A stretch of 64,000 nt of DNA from Parus major (Eukaryota > Chordata > Aves > Passeriformes > Paridae): contig NC_031773.1 of assembly GCF_001522545.3 (NCBI RefSeq), forward strand, positions 44,250,786-44,314,785. The letters run 5' to 3'. Position 1 is the stretch's first letter, and the number at the start of each line of letters is the position of its first letter. This document shows, piece by piece, positions 36,143 to 49,900 of this stretch. The notes under the pieces were generated by a model that saw only the letters and a list, made by a program, of their open reading frames with translations, made no database searches and was not told the DNA's origin. The translations under genes and the position numbers were made by a program.

Positions 36143-36479
36143 GCTCCCGGCGAGCCCTAGTCCCCGGGACTAGCCAGGATACCCCCAGCCCTGGCAGTCC
36201 CGGTCCCCCATCTCCCCATCCCTGAGGCCCCTGCCCCGTACCCGCCGTCGCTCCTCCGGCCTCAGCTGGGGGCTGGAGGCGGGTGAGGCCGCCCAGCCTC
36301 GCAGGCACCACGTTTACAGGCCCCGGGGCCCCTCCCTTAGTCGCAGCTGGCGCATCGCCGCCCGGCCACGTCCGGGCCCGCCTGCCGCGGGCAGACAGGC
36401 AGACAGACAGACAAACAGACAAACGGGCAGAGGTGCCGGCACGCACAGCCGGGGCTCAGCGGCTCCGCGCCGGCGCGGA

Positions 36480-36840
36480 GACAGTGCCGGGCTTTGTTGG
36501 GCGGCGGCGGGCCGGGCGGTGAGCGGGCCGGGCCGGGCCTTCCCCGCCCAGGCCCGGAAGGAGGAAGCGCCGCCGGCGCCTCCTGCCCGGGAGCCGCGGG
36601 GCAGCGGCTGCGTCTTGGGGCTCGGCAGGGGCTCGGGGCCCGGCAGGGGCTCGGGGCTCGGCAGGGGCCGGCGGCTGCCGGGGGCTCCGAGCTGCCCGCC
36701 GGGCGAGCGGCGTGGCGGACACCCAGCGACAGACAGGAGCGGAGCGCCAGGGGCTCCGCCGGGGCTGGGTACGGGTCAGCGGCGGGCGGTCTGAGCGCCT
36801 CGGTTGCTGTTTGGTTCGCGGCTGGCAGCAGCGGCACGGT
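36480..36840 (+). other. APAF1: APAF1 non-coding exon 1 (start approximate)
   Basis: GC-rich sequence ending at the consensus donor gtgagt (36841). As in mammals, the ATG is in the next exon. The 5' boundary is not determined by sequence. Confidence 0.6.
36615..36680 (+). repeat. APAF1: G-rich short tandem repeat in APAF1 exon 1
   Basis: Repeats of the unit ggggctcggca, with variants, in the presumed 5' UTR. Multiple G4 tracts make a G-quadruplex possible on the plus strand (RNA sense). Confidence 0.7.
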
Positions 36841-37842
36841 GTGAGTTAGCCCTTTGTTTTGGTGTTCGTGGAGCGATTTCTTTTGTGTTTGCTTCGCGAG
36901 TGGCAGTGTTATTACTATTATTATCCGTTTTTCGACCGAGGAGCTTTAGCGTCCCCTTTCCTCCGCGGTAGGGTGGAAGGCTTTCCTAACTACGTAATTT
37001 TCAGTGAAAATAGGAAATTGTCAGCACGGCGGAAGAGGTGCTCCATCACGGGCTGATGCAAAGGCAGCTGCTGTACATCTGCTGTACACCCAGCTCATGG
37101 AGGAGAGTGCCGGAAAAGGTGAACGCCTCAGCAGGCACCTGCATTGGTGCTCTGTGGAGGAGTTTGGACTTGTTTATGGAGCTTTCCTGGGCGGAATGTC
37201 ATCGGAGAGAGTTCTGATCATTTGGGACTCTCGGAGTCGCTGATCAGTTCTAGGAAGCCTTTACGCCGTAGTCAATAGCTTTTACCTTCTGTTTTCTTTA
37301 GACATTTGTTTTTTTATGATATGGAGGAAGAATGCAAGTTTAAAGTTGTGTGTCTAAATGCTGATAAGGGAAGGTACAGCGCAGTCAGTGGCAGTGTTGG
37401 GTGCTCCGTCTTCCATCATATATCAAGATCCAAGTGTCCTTTTATGGAGCCTTGGACTTGGAGACAACAATGCGTTTATCCTGTGCAATGAGACCAGTCC
37501 TCTTTCTCATCCTCTTGTCCCAATCACATGATCCAAGAAATTAAAAAGATTTAGGAATGCAGTGAGTGGGGAGAAGACCTTTTAATAGAGACATTTGGCA
37601 AGTTGCTAGTAGATGAGAAGCTTCTAGTCTTTGGTTATTTAGTTCTGAAAGTGTTCATAAACATAAATTCATAGGAATGGGGAAAATAATTTGTTTTTTT
37701 CAGAATTAGCAGGTGCTTTGCTACTCTTTCTGATTTAACACCAAAATTTATAAACTGTTTGAAAACTTCTTTCCTCACACTTCTAAGTTATGTTCCCAGT
37801 CTGACTTGACTTTCCCTTTCCCTGTTCTTTTTCACACTGAAG
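36841..37842 (+). other. APAF1: APAF1 intron 1
   Basis: A 1.0-kb intron between the non-coding first exon and the ATG exon; GC-rich at first, then AT-rich. No extra exon was recognised. Confidence 0.55.
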
Positions 37843-37846
37843 AAAT

Positions 37847-37984
37847 ATGGATGTCAAAAGTAGAAACTATTTGCTGATGAATCGTCAAGCACTGGAAAAT
37901 GACATCAAGACTTCTTATATCATGGATCGTATGATTGCTGATGAAGTGCTAACATTACAGGAGGAGGAGAGAGTGAAGCAGCAG
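37847..37984 (+). CDS. APAF1: APAF1 exon 2 (residues 1-46, CARD)
   Basis: It begins MDVKSRNYLLMNRQALENDI, CARD helices 1-2, and ends VKQQ in phase 0. The upstream acceptor is cacactgaag at 37842. Confidence 0.96.
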
Positions 37985-40900
37985 GTAGAATTATCTCTCA
38001 CTGCTATTCCTCTTCCTGGTCTGCTCACATATTTTACCATGCTTTTTAAAAATAGTGATTTCTGACTATCTAATTCCTGGATTTGTCAAATTCTAAAGTA
38101 TATGCCTAGCACACAATTTTTGTTGCTCTTAATAAGGTTAAGGGCTTGGTAAGTTAAAGGCTATTTCTATAGCTATAAATAGTCTATAATTTACAGAGTG
38201 ATAGATGAAATGATTTCTGAGGTTTCTTATTTCTGTATAATACCTGTTCTAATTTTTTTTCTAGAATACACGGAAGGAGCGAGCAGCTATGCTAATAAAC
38301 ATTATTCTTACAAAAGATAATAATTCATATAGATCCTTTTATAATGCACTGCTCCATGAAGGGTACAGAGATCTTGCTGCACTTCTCCAGGACGGCATCC
38401 CTGCTGTCTCATCTGGTAACAGAAAGAGTTCAATGGATGGAATGACTTCTTATGGTCAGTGTAACTACAGCAATCCCTGTGCTTGAGTGAGAACACAAGT
38501 TTTTTATTCCTTAGAAAGTGGCTATGGGTAATACCTGTTCCAATGAAAAAAGAGCAGTTGGTGCATTTGTTTGTTTTGGTAGTGTCATAACTATGTCTCT
38601 ATGTCATCTGCTTAATATGGCCAGGAGAGTTACCACAGTTACAACTGTTACAGGTCATCTTGAAAGTGTTCATATTAAATAATGCTTATTTTAAAAACAG
38701 GATACCTGGTGCTCTCATGGTTTTCTCTAGTTTGTAACATTTTTTTTGTAAGTGAAAGGAAGACTCTCATTTGTATGTATTAAAAGAAAAACTTGTAGCC
38801 TCCAAAATTCTGATATTTAAGAGTAATCTGGAATCTCTCAACCTACATTGATCTAGCTGATCACTGATAAGTTGATCTAATTATAAAGTTACTTAATTCT
38901 TTCCACCAGATCTGTTAGTAGCTTTGACTGATTACCTTTATTGATGAAACAAATTTGTAGTTTCTAATGGGCAGAACCTACTAACTGCCATGTTTACTGG
39001 CACTCTACAGGTAGTAAGTGTCAAAGGCATGTAGAGTTCAAGGCTATCTTAGATAATCAAAGTTTGTCAGTTATGTCACTCCATATGGCCACAAAGTGGG
39101 CAGATGAGGTGCACATTTCCTTTCCTGTCATGCTTTACCACTTTCAAGTTGTGCTGTCTCAGCTTAAATCAATGGAAGTCTTGCTTGGTTCCCAGTGCTG
39201 TGCTGTGAACTGCCTAGGAAAGGCTTTACACAGCATCCTTTCTTTTCTGCTGCATCCACTTGTGTGGTGACTTCTGGCTGAGAAAGGGACTTGATTGTTG
39301 GGTAATGTTGAGCTCCTGTGTTTGCCACAGTTTCCATGGGAGATGTTAATTCTCTTTTCGCTTCTAGGGATTAATGTAACAAGCTTTCCTCATGAAGTTA
39401 TTATTAATTTGAACACTGTTTTAGATAGGGGGCTAGCTACATGCTAAGTAATTTATTTCTGAAAAGCAGTATTCTTTTAGTATTTGATATTTTGAGTCCA
39501 GCAGGTTTTAGGGCGTTTTTATGGAACATGAGGTGGGGAGGGAGCCCACTAATTAATTTGGGTGGAGAATTGTTTGGTTGGGTTTGAAGAGGCATCACAT
39601 TTAGAACTCACGTTTTATTTTGATGTTTCTTGTTGTTAACTTTAGTGAAGACCATTCTCTGCGAAGGGGGTGTGCCACAGAGACCAGTTGTGTTTGTCAC
39701 TCGACCAAAGCTCGTAGATGCTATTAAAAAGAAACTGTACTGCTTGGGAAGTGATCCAGGCTGGGTCACGGTTTATGGAATGGCAGGCTGTGGGAAGACT
39801 GTTTTGACAGCAGAAGCTTTAAGGGATCCTCAGCTCTTGGAAGGTACTTTCAGGAAAACATCTGTATTTTTATAAAAATCACTATAGGTATACACATATT
39901 GGACATGTATGGTGCAATATCATGTGTCACCTTAAAAAGTGATTTGGGTTTCTAAATTTCTTAGGTGATTCTGAAATATTTGCTTGCAACATACAACTTT
40001 CATAACCATTTAGTGGTCTAGGACCACTAAGTGTTCTATTAGTTTGTAGAAAAAGGTTTTGAATACCTTTTCACCTTAGAATCTGCTTTGGTTTATGAGA
40101 GTAGATGCATCCTTAATTAACTTGAAATTGTTATTTCTCTTAATGCAAAATAATACATCTAGTTATATTCCTTTTGAGCATTGTTGTAAAGTCCTCAGAC
40201 ACCTCTCCTTGCTATGTAAGTTAAAAAAAAAAATCATGTTCTAATTTTTGCATATATTTTAATAGTAGCAGGCATTTGTGTGACAGTTAAGCCTTAGCTT
40301 AAAGTAGGTCATAGATGCAACCATTTAATGGCATTTTTTCTATTTTATTTATTTTTCCTTGCATAGGACACTAGGAGGAGAAAGTAGGACTTGGTATTAA
40401 AGAAAAAAATGATGTAGGGATAGATACTATAGCACCCTCTGCTACAGCTGACTCTTTTAGATATCTTCTTGATCACTGTTTCAGGATTATTTTTACATGC
40501 CAGACTCTTGAACTCCTGCGGTACTACATGGTTAAGAATGTAAATGTTAGGCTAGCAGGAAGATGAATGCAGAAGGGGCTGTGGAGGGACAGGAAGGAGG
40601 ATGTGTAGAAAGGAGGGACAACAGCATCAGTGATGGTGTGAAATTTCTGTAGGTTCTTGTTCTGTAGAGTCTGTTCCTTTAAAAATAAACAGGAATGGTC
40701 TTTTAGAACCACCTTCTGGTGTTAACAGTAGTGTTGTAAGGATGGCTTGCAACAGACTTTACAGGTTTGTGTTTTATTTAATGCTGACTTACTACTGTAA
40801 ATTGCTATTAAATATTTTAAATTATTTAAAATGTGTAGCATGATTAATATTGCTTTTCTTGATAGATTACTTTCCAGGAGGAGTTCACTGGATCTCTGTT

Positions 40901-43900
40901 GGGAAACAGGACAAAGCAGGGCTCCTCATAAAACTTCAGAATCTCTGTAGTAGATTGGAACATGAGTCCACTCTTTCACAAAGACCACCACTTAACATTG
41001 AGGAGGCTAAAGATCGTCTTCGTTTGCTGATGTTACGCAAATACCCCAGGTGATGTCAGTAAAATCAAATACTATTCTTTTAACTGATAAAACTTTGCAG
41101 AGTAACTTTGATCTACTCATCTGAGCTGTCTGTGTTGTGGTTACATGTGTCTGTGGTGTGTGTGTTGTTTTTTTAACCAGCTTCCTAACTTATGCTAATA
41201 TGACTTCTGTCAACAAAATATGTTAACCAGCTGTGCAGGAGTCAAATTTACTTGAAAAAGCAAATAATGAAATAATGAAAGATGGGATTGAATAGTGAAA
41301 GATGGGAACAAACAATTGGAAATAAGGATTTCTCTAATCTTCAGTGTTCTCGTTGTATGTGTAGATTGCTTTAGTGATTATGAGGATTATACAGCAGAAA
41401 AATGGGTGTATATCACTGCAGAAAATTCTTCCTTTCCAGAACAGCTGGAGTCTTTGAAAAGTATTTGGTCTAGAGGTACCAAAATGAAAGCAGATTTTCA
41501 TGATGTGACCAATTATTGCCAAGAAACCGCTTGGTTTTTCTCAGTCACTGCACAGCTTTTTTCACCTTCGAGCAATAGTTTTTGTTATTTGCTGAAGATT
41601 TGATTATTCTCTGGGAAAATCTGTACTAAACTAAACAAGCCTGCTTCCCAGTGAGTTATCTTGAGAATAATGCTCCAGCCCCGTGATTTATGTAGAAAAC
41701 AGAGTAAAATACTGGCATTTTGGGAGGAAAAAATGTCTTTCTTGTGAATAAAAGATGTGGAAAATATTGACAGGTCCTCTAAAAGAAACCTGTCAGCTGA
41801 AAGTGCCCTTTCCCTTGAAGGATGTGTAGTGATTGTCTCCATTGACACATTTGCATTGTTATTTCTAGTTTATTAACAAACAAAAGAAATCAAAACTCTG
41901 CAATACAGAAATGGGCATGAGAGGAAATAGAGGGGAGTGTGTCTGGGAGTGAGGTTTGTAGAGGGTGCAAGTATATGGGAAACAGAGCTTCATTGCAGCT
42001 TGGGATGGAGCTGGCTCTGCTCTGGAATTCTTTGGCGACAAGAGTTCACTTTAGCTATATCTGGATTCAGATAGACAACCCAGTACATCTCCTGGGAATA
42101 AAGTATTAGACAAAGGACTCAGATTTTGAAGCCAGTATTTTTCTTAGGATTAAATTATTAGTAATTAGTCAAATGAAAAATTGAAACTATGGTGTACTTT
42201 AAAACAAGAAACTACAGAATTTAATCTCCTGTGATTGTTATCACAGGGTTTTGTTCATTGCTTTGGGGTGTGTTTTTGTTTGTTTTGTTTTTCTTTGTTT
42301 TAAGGTGTTTTTTAATAATCCTAATTAGAATTTAAGATTTGTTGGTGTGACTGGAAGAGAAAAATCACTTGTGCCTAATGAATGGGAGGACTTTGAAGTG
42401 CTCAGAGTAATTAAAAACATAAAATCAGGCTGTAATTCACAACACTTATCACATTTGCAATCATAAAAGTGCCACAAAATGAGTCCTTTATGGCTATGGT
42501 AGTATTCTTGTGAACTCTCTGATTTATCAAAAAGTTATTAGTAGAAGAGTTGTATAAAAATGAGATAGGGGTATCCAAGACTTAAATGTATATTTGAGAA
42601 TGTAGTCTGATGTGTATGAATTTCTTTAAGGAGGATCAAATCCTTAATTATAGGCTTTGATGGCATAAGTTCCACTTAGCTGAACAAAAATGAGGAAGCT
42701 TTGTCACGCTTCAGTGAGAATTGGACAACTTAACCAGTTGAGTGGTGTGGAAAATTCCATCCCTTAAAAAAAGAGGTGAAGTAAATGTTAACAATTTATA
42801 GGATTAGGTGTCAATAACTAAAACTCACTGAAGGTAAATAACTGTTATATCTTTTCATACATCTACTTGCCAGCTAGTCTTTTTGACTTCTTGCTCCCTT
42901 AATGCCAGTATTTTAAAAACAGTTTTCAATAACTTCTCTGTCATATATAGGCGGGTGCAGGGAAGTCTACTTTACGTTATTCTGGTGGGATTCCATGTAG
43001 GAACCTATAAATGTGGCTGGCCATAGGATTGGATTATGTGGTCATTATGAAATATCATTTACTTAAGAAGAGCCTTGCCATTCAAGACAATTGCTTTACA
43101 AGAGGAAAAACTATATGAGGAAACCTCATATAGTTTTCCAAAGATACAAAAAATTTAAAACCCTTGAGTCAAAAGGAAACTTAAATGCTTTCCCACAAAG
43201 CTTATCATCATCCTGTGTCAGAGTTTTCTAGTTTTATACTACTCTTTTCATTTATGATACCTAGTGACTTAAAACCAGTAAATATTTCTGGTTTTCCTGG
43301 CATCTACTAATGGAAATGTTTCTCAAAACATTGTTTACACCTCATGCTATGAAATAATAAATGGTAAATACCTTTTTGAGATAACTGCATTCAGTTTCTT
43401 GTACAGTGTTTAATCATAGAATCACCAAGGTTGGAAGAGACTTCAAGATTATCAGGTCCAACCATATCCCCTAAGTGTCACGTCCAGACACTTCTTGAAT
43501 GCTTCCAGAGACAGTGACTTCACCACCTCCAATGGCAACTTAGTCCAGTGCTTAGCCTCTCTTCCAAGGATTTTTTTTTTTTTCTTTTTCTAATATCTAA
43601 TCTGAACTGCCCTGGTGCAATTTAAGGCCATTTCCTCTCATCCTTCCACTTGAGACATGGCAAAGATATCAACTGCCATGTTGACTCCTTTCAGGTCATA
43701 AAGATTCATAAGGTCCTCCCTGAGCCTTCTTTTCTCCAGACTAAACAACCTCAGCTCCCTCAGCTGTGCCTCTTAGGACATTTTCTAGATCCTTTACCAG
43801 CTTTGTTACCCATCTCTGGACATACTGTTAAGATATTCTACATAGTAATATAAAGAAATTACACAGTGATACCTTGTAAATTCTGAAAATGTGTTTTCTT

Positions 43901-46900
43901 TATTAAAATGCAATTTTTTTTAGCATTAATAGTTGATCTGAAGTATTTCTTCTCACACTAGGTCTCTTTTGGTCCTGGATGACATTTGGGATTCCTGGGT
44001 GTTAAAAGCATTCGATAATCAATGTCAGGTACTCATCACGAGCAGGGACAGGAGTGTAACAGATGCTGTGGCTGGTAAGGAGCAGTTTCCTCTCCTGCAG
44101 CACAGATTTTATGTGTCTGTGTCCTCAGCTTGTTCATGTGAGCCTTCAGAAGAATCTGATAGAACCAGTCTTTCAGTCTGTGCACAAGTGGCAAGGTTTT
44201 AGAATTCTGCTTTGTGAGATTTCATGCCTTTTGTGAAATAAATATTGTATGTTATCCAAAAGTTACATGTGTAGATTGGTGAGTGCAGTCATTCTCAAAA
44301 GAATGAATTAACCTCTGGGACACTGATGCTGTTAGACTGATTATCTCTACACTATTCACCAGTGACTGCCCATAATGCATTTGTGATTTTTTAGCTTATA
44401 GTCTGTTTTTTCCTATGCATATATCTCTAATGCAAGCTGATTCTGATAAGCAGAATTTATACTCTTCTTAGTCCTCTAAAATAGTATGCAAAAAATCATG
44501 AACCTTTGCTCCATATATTACTTGAAAAATACTTTGAATTTCCATGCTGTTTCTTGTGTTCATTAAAATTTTTTCCATGTTTCTGTTTCTAGGCATTAAA
44601 TACGAGGTTCATGTGGAAAGTGGGCTAGCACATGAGAAAGGACTGGAGATTTTATCCCTATTTGTGAATATGAAAATATCAGAGCTTCCAGAACAAGCTA
44701 ACTGTCTTGTAAGAGAATGCAAAGGTATTCTAGTTGCTCTTTGTCGTACAATTTACCAGTGAATGTAGTTTTTTTTCTTCTATATTTTGACTTAAAAATA
44801 GAGAAGGGAACATCCTTTAATACTGTATATGTTAAGTAAAATACAAGCACTTGTTAAATATTTTGGGTTTTTTTTAAGCTTAGCAGAAATCTCATGGTTT
44901 TGGTTAGTTTATTTATATAATATAAAAATATAATATATATATAATATATATTTATAATTAATTTGTTATTTATTTGTCTATTAATTATTTTGTCTCTGCT
45001 CCACACCTCAAGAATTTAATCAGTGTATTTTGGAATATTACCTGTTTCAGTCACATGACCATCAGCTGTTGGATTGTGTTCCTTGATGACCTCTAAATTT
45101 GATTTCCTCTTTTCCTTCAGGTTCTCCTCTTGTGATATCCTTGATAGGTGCATTACTACGAGACTTCCCTAGCCGCTGGGAATACTATCTCAGGCAGCTG
45201 CAGAATAAGCAGTTTAAAAGAATAAGAAAATCTTCCTCGTATGATTACGAAGCCCTTGATGAAGCAATGTCCATAAGTGTTGAGCAACTGGATGACAATT
45301 ACAAAGACTACTATAAAGACCTCTCTATCCTCCCAAAAGATGTTAAAGTACCTACTAAGGTAATAAAAGCAGTGCAAAAATCTTTTGATTTTTAGTGAGA
45401 TGCAAACAACAACCTTAAAGAATTCTCAAAATTTATAATTGTTATGTATAACTTCTATGGTATGTAACCTAAAAGTAATTGCTAGATTGGGTAGATTTGT
45501 TCCATTATTGCATCATGCTTTGTATTGCTAATAGTGAAACTAAAATAATCATAACTGATCAATAATATTCATATTATTTAAGTATAATCTGCGTTCTGTA
45601 TATTGTTCTTTAATTAGATTGTAATTGAGCTCACTGAAAGCTTGAAAACTGTTATATGGAATTTGCCTCCTTTTATAGTCACCATAAACCAGCACAAATA
45701 CACAAAAGATAGGTTAACTTTTAATATCTGTCCTGTAGCTTGGTATGAAGGAGTTGATAACTTATTGATTACCCCTTGTGTCTGTATTTGTTAGTATGCA
45801 TTTTGTTGACAGTTAACTGGTAGCCATTTATAATATTCATACAAATAACACTACAACTTGGTTCTGATTCTCTTCTCTGTGAATGTATAAATATTTTTTA
45901 GGTTCTCTGTATTCTTTGGGATATGGAAACTGAAGAGGTTGAAGATATACTACAGGAATTTGTTAACAAATCACTGTTGTTCTGTGATCGGAATGGGAAG
46001 TCATTCCATTATTATTTACATGATCTTCAGCTTGACTTTCTCACAGAGAAGAATCGCAACCAGCTTCAGGTTGGTGTCACCTGATACTTACATGCAATGC
46101 TACTATCCAAAGCTGGGCATTTTTCAGAAAATTTTGCTTTGTTTAATGGTACCCTGAGTAGCTTCATAACATAGGTCCAAATTAAATTTAACCTAAGGCT
46201 GTCTAATTAAAAATATTTCTTTTCAACTTGAAAGTGTGGAGGGATTTTTTGACAGTTCCATCTGCAGCTTAGAGACTGAACTGAGAGAAGACTCCATAAC
46301 CATTATTTTTCTATCAGATGTTTCCAGCAGGAGATGTAATGTTCCACTGTTGATTCCAAAGATATCAAGGACCTACCAGAATAGGAAACAACTTCTTTAA
46401 TGAAGATAAATGCTTTTTGCTCCCTTTTTTTCAGTTTAAGGCAGTACTTTCAGGAAGATGGGCTCAATTTCAGTTCTGAAGGACAAGGCAGAAAGAGTAG
46501 ATATGAAGAAAAGGCAAGTTTTTTGTCTTCCTTTAGATCTAGATATGTAAGGATACTTTTTTTGTTGTTGTTGGCTACCCACATTTAAGATGAAGAGAGA
46601 TTTGGTAGCTAATCTCAGTCTGAGAAGCAGGGTTAGCAGCTTGCTCTTCTGTCTTTTAATGTACAGAGAATGTTTCTTTAGCAGTAAATTAGATTAGGTG
46701 TACAACTTTGGAAGGTAAGCTTTGTTTCACTCGTTAATGTATTACAATTGAGAAATAATATTATTCCTCAGTGCTATTTACAATGTAATAACACTAATAC
46801 TACTACTACTACTACTGCTAGTAATATTACTTCCTCAATGCCAAAAGTGTGTTTTTCTTCACTTTGCAGGAGCTACATAAAAACATAGTAAATCAGTACA

Positions 46901-49900
46901 AGAAATACTACAAGCTTAATACACCTGTTCTGTCTCAAGAGGATTGCATGTATTGGTATAACTTCCTAGCATATCACATGGCAGGTGCCCAAATGCAACA
47001 GGTGGGTTCTGACAGGTGTCCTTTGCTTCCCTTTTACCCACTCTTACTTCTGCTTTTCCCTCCAGGCCTTTTCCCAGTTGAGCCTCTCCTCCCCTTTACT
47101 TTGACTTTAACTTGACTTTAGTCCAGTTGGGTAAACACTCAACCTACAGTCTTTAGGAGGTCCTCTGATAATCACTGTCCCTTACAAAAACTGCTTTATT
47201 TCTTCCCTTTGTATCTTATCTTTTCAACCAGTTCTTGAGAAGATTTCCTGTTTTAGACCATTATGACTTGTGATTTTCTTTTCCTTTTTTAGAAGCTTTA
47301 ATAAGAAGTCTTCTCTAAAACTTTTTGAAAACCAAAGCTTTCTTTAATGTTTAATAATACAGGTAAATAGATTTAATCAGAGCATTTAATCAGTTGGTTA
47401 CTTTTTTATCTTCAGAAGTCTTGTTAGCCTTTTGCTCTTATGTCGTACAGATTTGTGTGTAAAAATTGATTATCTGATTTCAATAGCAAAAACCCCCCAT
47501 CAAGAGTTGGTCAAGTCTCTTGTTTCCAGGACTGTCTTGGCACCTTAAAAAAATTGCTGTCATTTTTGCCAGCTACTCTTCTTTAGATACTGAGCTAGTA
47601 TAATATGCAAATTATGCAGAAAGATTAATAATTGGTAGTTTCACTTGAATTTGAGTTTCAAATGTCTTGAATAGCATTTGGTCCTGGTTGTTAATTTGTT
47701 TATTTCACATGTGTGCAAACCTTTTCATTTGATCTTCTTTCAAGATGGTTCATCTGACTCATCATATAATACACTTCATGGATTTATCTCTTATAGGAGC
47801 CTTCATAATTAATGTTGGCTACAAGTCTAGGTGTTTTGGATTATATTTATTTCATTATCTTAGTATCTTTAGTTTCAGTGTGTTGTGAAAATGTTTTGTT
47901 AGCAGCCTTTCTATGTTTTGCAGAATTAGCTTCTCAAAAGTCTTTAGCCTGGCTCATTGTGACTATGTGCTTTTTGGAGTTTATATTCTGTGTATCACTT
48001 ATTTTTCATTGTTTAGAAATTATTTCTACTTCTTGGAAGGTTAATAAAGCTAGGAAGTACTCCTTTTCTTAGTTTAATGATGATAATCTTTTAATCATTG
48101 TGGTATTTATTGATTTTTGAACTGGAATATGCTTTGCACTTGTGCAGTGTTGTTGCTAAGTAGTTTTTCTAGGGGAGGTCTAAAGAAAACAGATCAATAT
48201 TTGTATATTGTATATAATATTTGTGGACCAATATTTGTAAAAGATGGACATCTAACTAATAGGGATAAAGTTCAATGCATTTTTTTGCCTGAATCTTTAA
48301 TTATATTGTCAGACCTAGTCTTCCCACCCCCCTGGTTTGGAGGACCGTGAGTGTGGGAACAGGGACTTTTCATTTGTGGAGATAAATGTGGAATTGTAAG
48401 GGACTGGCTGGATCAGTTGAATGTTCACAAGTCCATAGGCCTGATATGATACAGCCCAGAGCACTGAAGGAATCCAAGGATGTTATGTCAGGACTCCTTT
48501 GATCATTTACCGATGGTTTGAGGAGTTTCAGCATCTCTTAGGAAGATCAACAATCATTGATCTTCCAGTGATCTTTGCTAGATCTTTGATCTAGCAGTGG
48601 TCTTTGCTAGACTGGACCAGAAGAAGCTTTTTCAGAGTTAAAAAAAATCTCATGTGCTGCAGAAGTCAAGATTTGCTCTGTACTTCCATCTCCTGTCTGG
48701 CTAGCTGTATCAAAGAACAGTTTCAAATAACAAACTTGGCCTTCTATAGACTGAATTTTTAGAACTGAACGATTAAGATATCAGAAACAGGAAATTGCCC
48801 AAGTTTTCAACAAGAGACAGTTGTATCCATGTGTATTAAATACCTAATCTATTTCCTATGTTTTCTTTCTCCCCCTAAGTAAATTCTGTTGTGAAATTTA
48901 CACTCTGAACTTAAATTTGTATTTCTTTTAGGAGCTCCATGATCTTATGTTTTCTTTGGATTGGATTAAAGCTAAAACAGAATTGGTAGGGCCTGCTCAT
49001 CTGATTCATGAATATGTAGAATATAGTTCAATCCTGGATCAAAAGGTATGATACTGAAAGGTAAATGATCAGTTGGTTCCAAATACAATTTTTATTTTGT
49101 AATTGCATTTTGTTGGATGTATGTATATGGCAGGTATATAGAAAGCTTTAAAAAAATAAAGCATGAAACCAATATTAAATTGAACTTTAACTTGGAGAAG
49201 ATAGAAATGAAAGAAACTCAGTTTTCTGTTTGTTTTAACTTCAGTGTGTGAGTAGTTGGCCATGGAACTTAATAACTGTAGTGATCAATACCTAGTTGGG
49301 GATACATAAGGTACTCTGCTTTTGAGGAGGTTTAGTATTATGCTGACCGCTTGGAATAGTCTTTGATACTTTACACAGTTTATTGAATAAATCACTATTG
49401 CTAATATTCTTTATTTGAAAAATAAGGATATTATGCTTTCTGAATAGGATAATGAAATATTTCAATCTATTGTATGTATTTGCTAGTATAACTTCATAGA
49501 AAAATAGAGCTAAGGGCTTCTGTAAGAATATTTCTATATGGAAATTCAAAAAAGCATGGAAATAAACCCCAAGATAAATCTATGTTATCAAATGTCTGCT
49601 CTGTTTTTAGGATAGCACAGTGCGTGAGAATTTCCAGGAATTTCTGTCTTTAAATGGGCACCTTCTTGGACGGCAGCCGTTTCCTGACATCATTCAGCTG
49701 GGTCTTTGCCAGCCAGAGACGTCAGAGGTGTATCAACAGGCCAAGCTGCATGCCCAAAGGGAAACAGGAACATTTTATTTAGAGTGGATGTAAGTAGCTG
49801 CAGTCTGCCTGCTGATATGCTGATCCCTGAAACAAGGAAATAATTTAACGTACAACTAAATACCATGTATGGCAATAAAAGGATCTTTGTAAGAACTGCT

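Larger units (their letters stand above)
35690..36840. promoter_or_regulatory. Bidirectional CpG island of IKBIP and APAF1
   Basis: A GC- and CpG-rich island between the divergent genes, including 201 Ns. A consensus donor (cacggt|gtgagt, 36841) ends a probable non-coding first exon of APAF1. In mammals the two genes share a p53-responsive bidirectional promoter; I did not find a convincing p53 element by eye. No TATA box is evident. Confidence 0.75.
41050..43961 (+). other. APAF1: APAF1 intron 5
   Basis: A 2.9-kb intron holding a near-perfect hairpin (43104-43139) and an antisense CR1 fragment (43412-43828). The rest is featureless. Confidence 0.65.

Noticed and set aside
35637..36446. 269-codon open frame on the minus strand across the gap
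   Set aside because: It is created by the GC-rich minisatellite and a run of Ns; the repeated GGSRGDVGHF peptide is the repeat read in frame, with no known domain.
46435..46514. Exon-like segment in APAF1 intron 9 with a ttttttcag acceptor
   Set aside because: Read in the APAF1 frame it meets a stop after about 14 codons, and exons 9 and 10 already join perfectly in phase.
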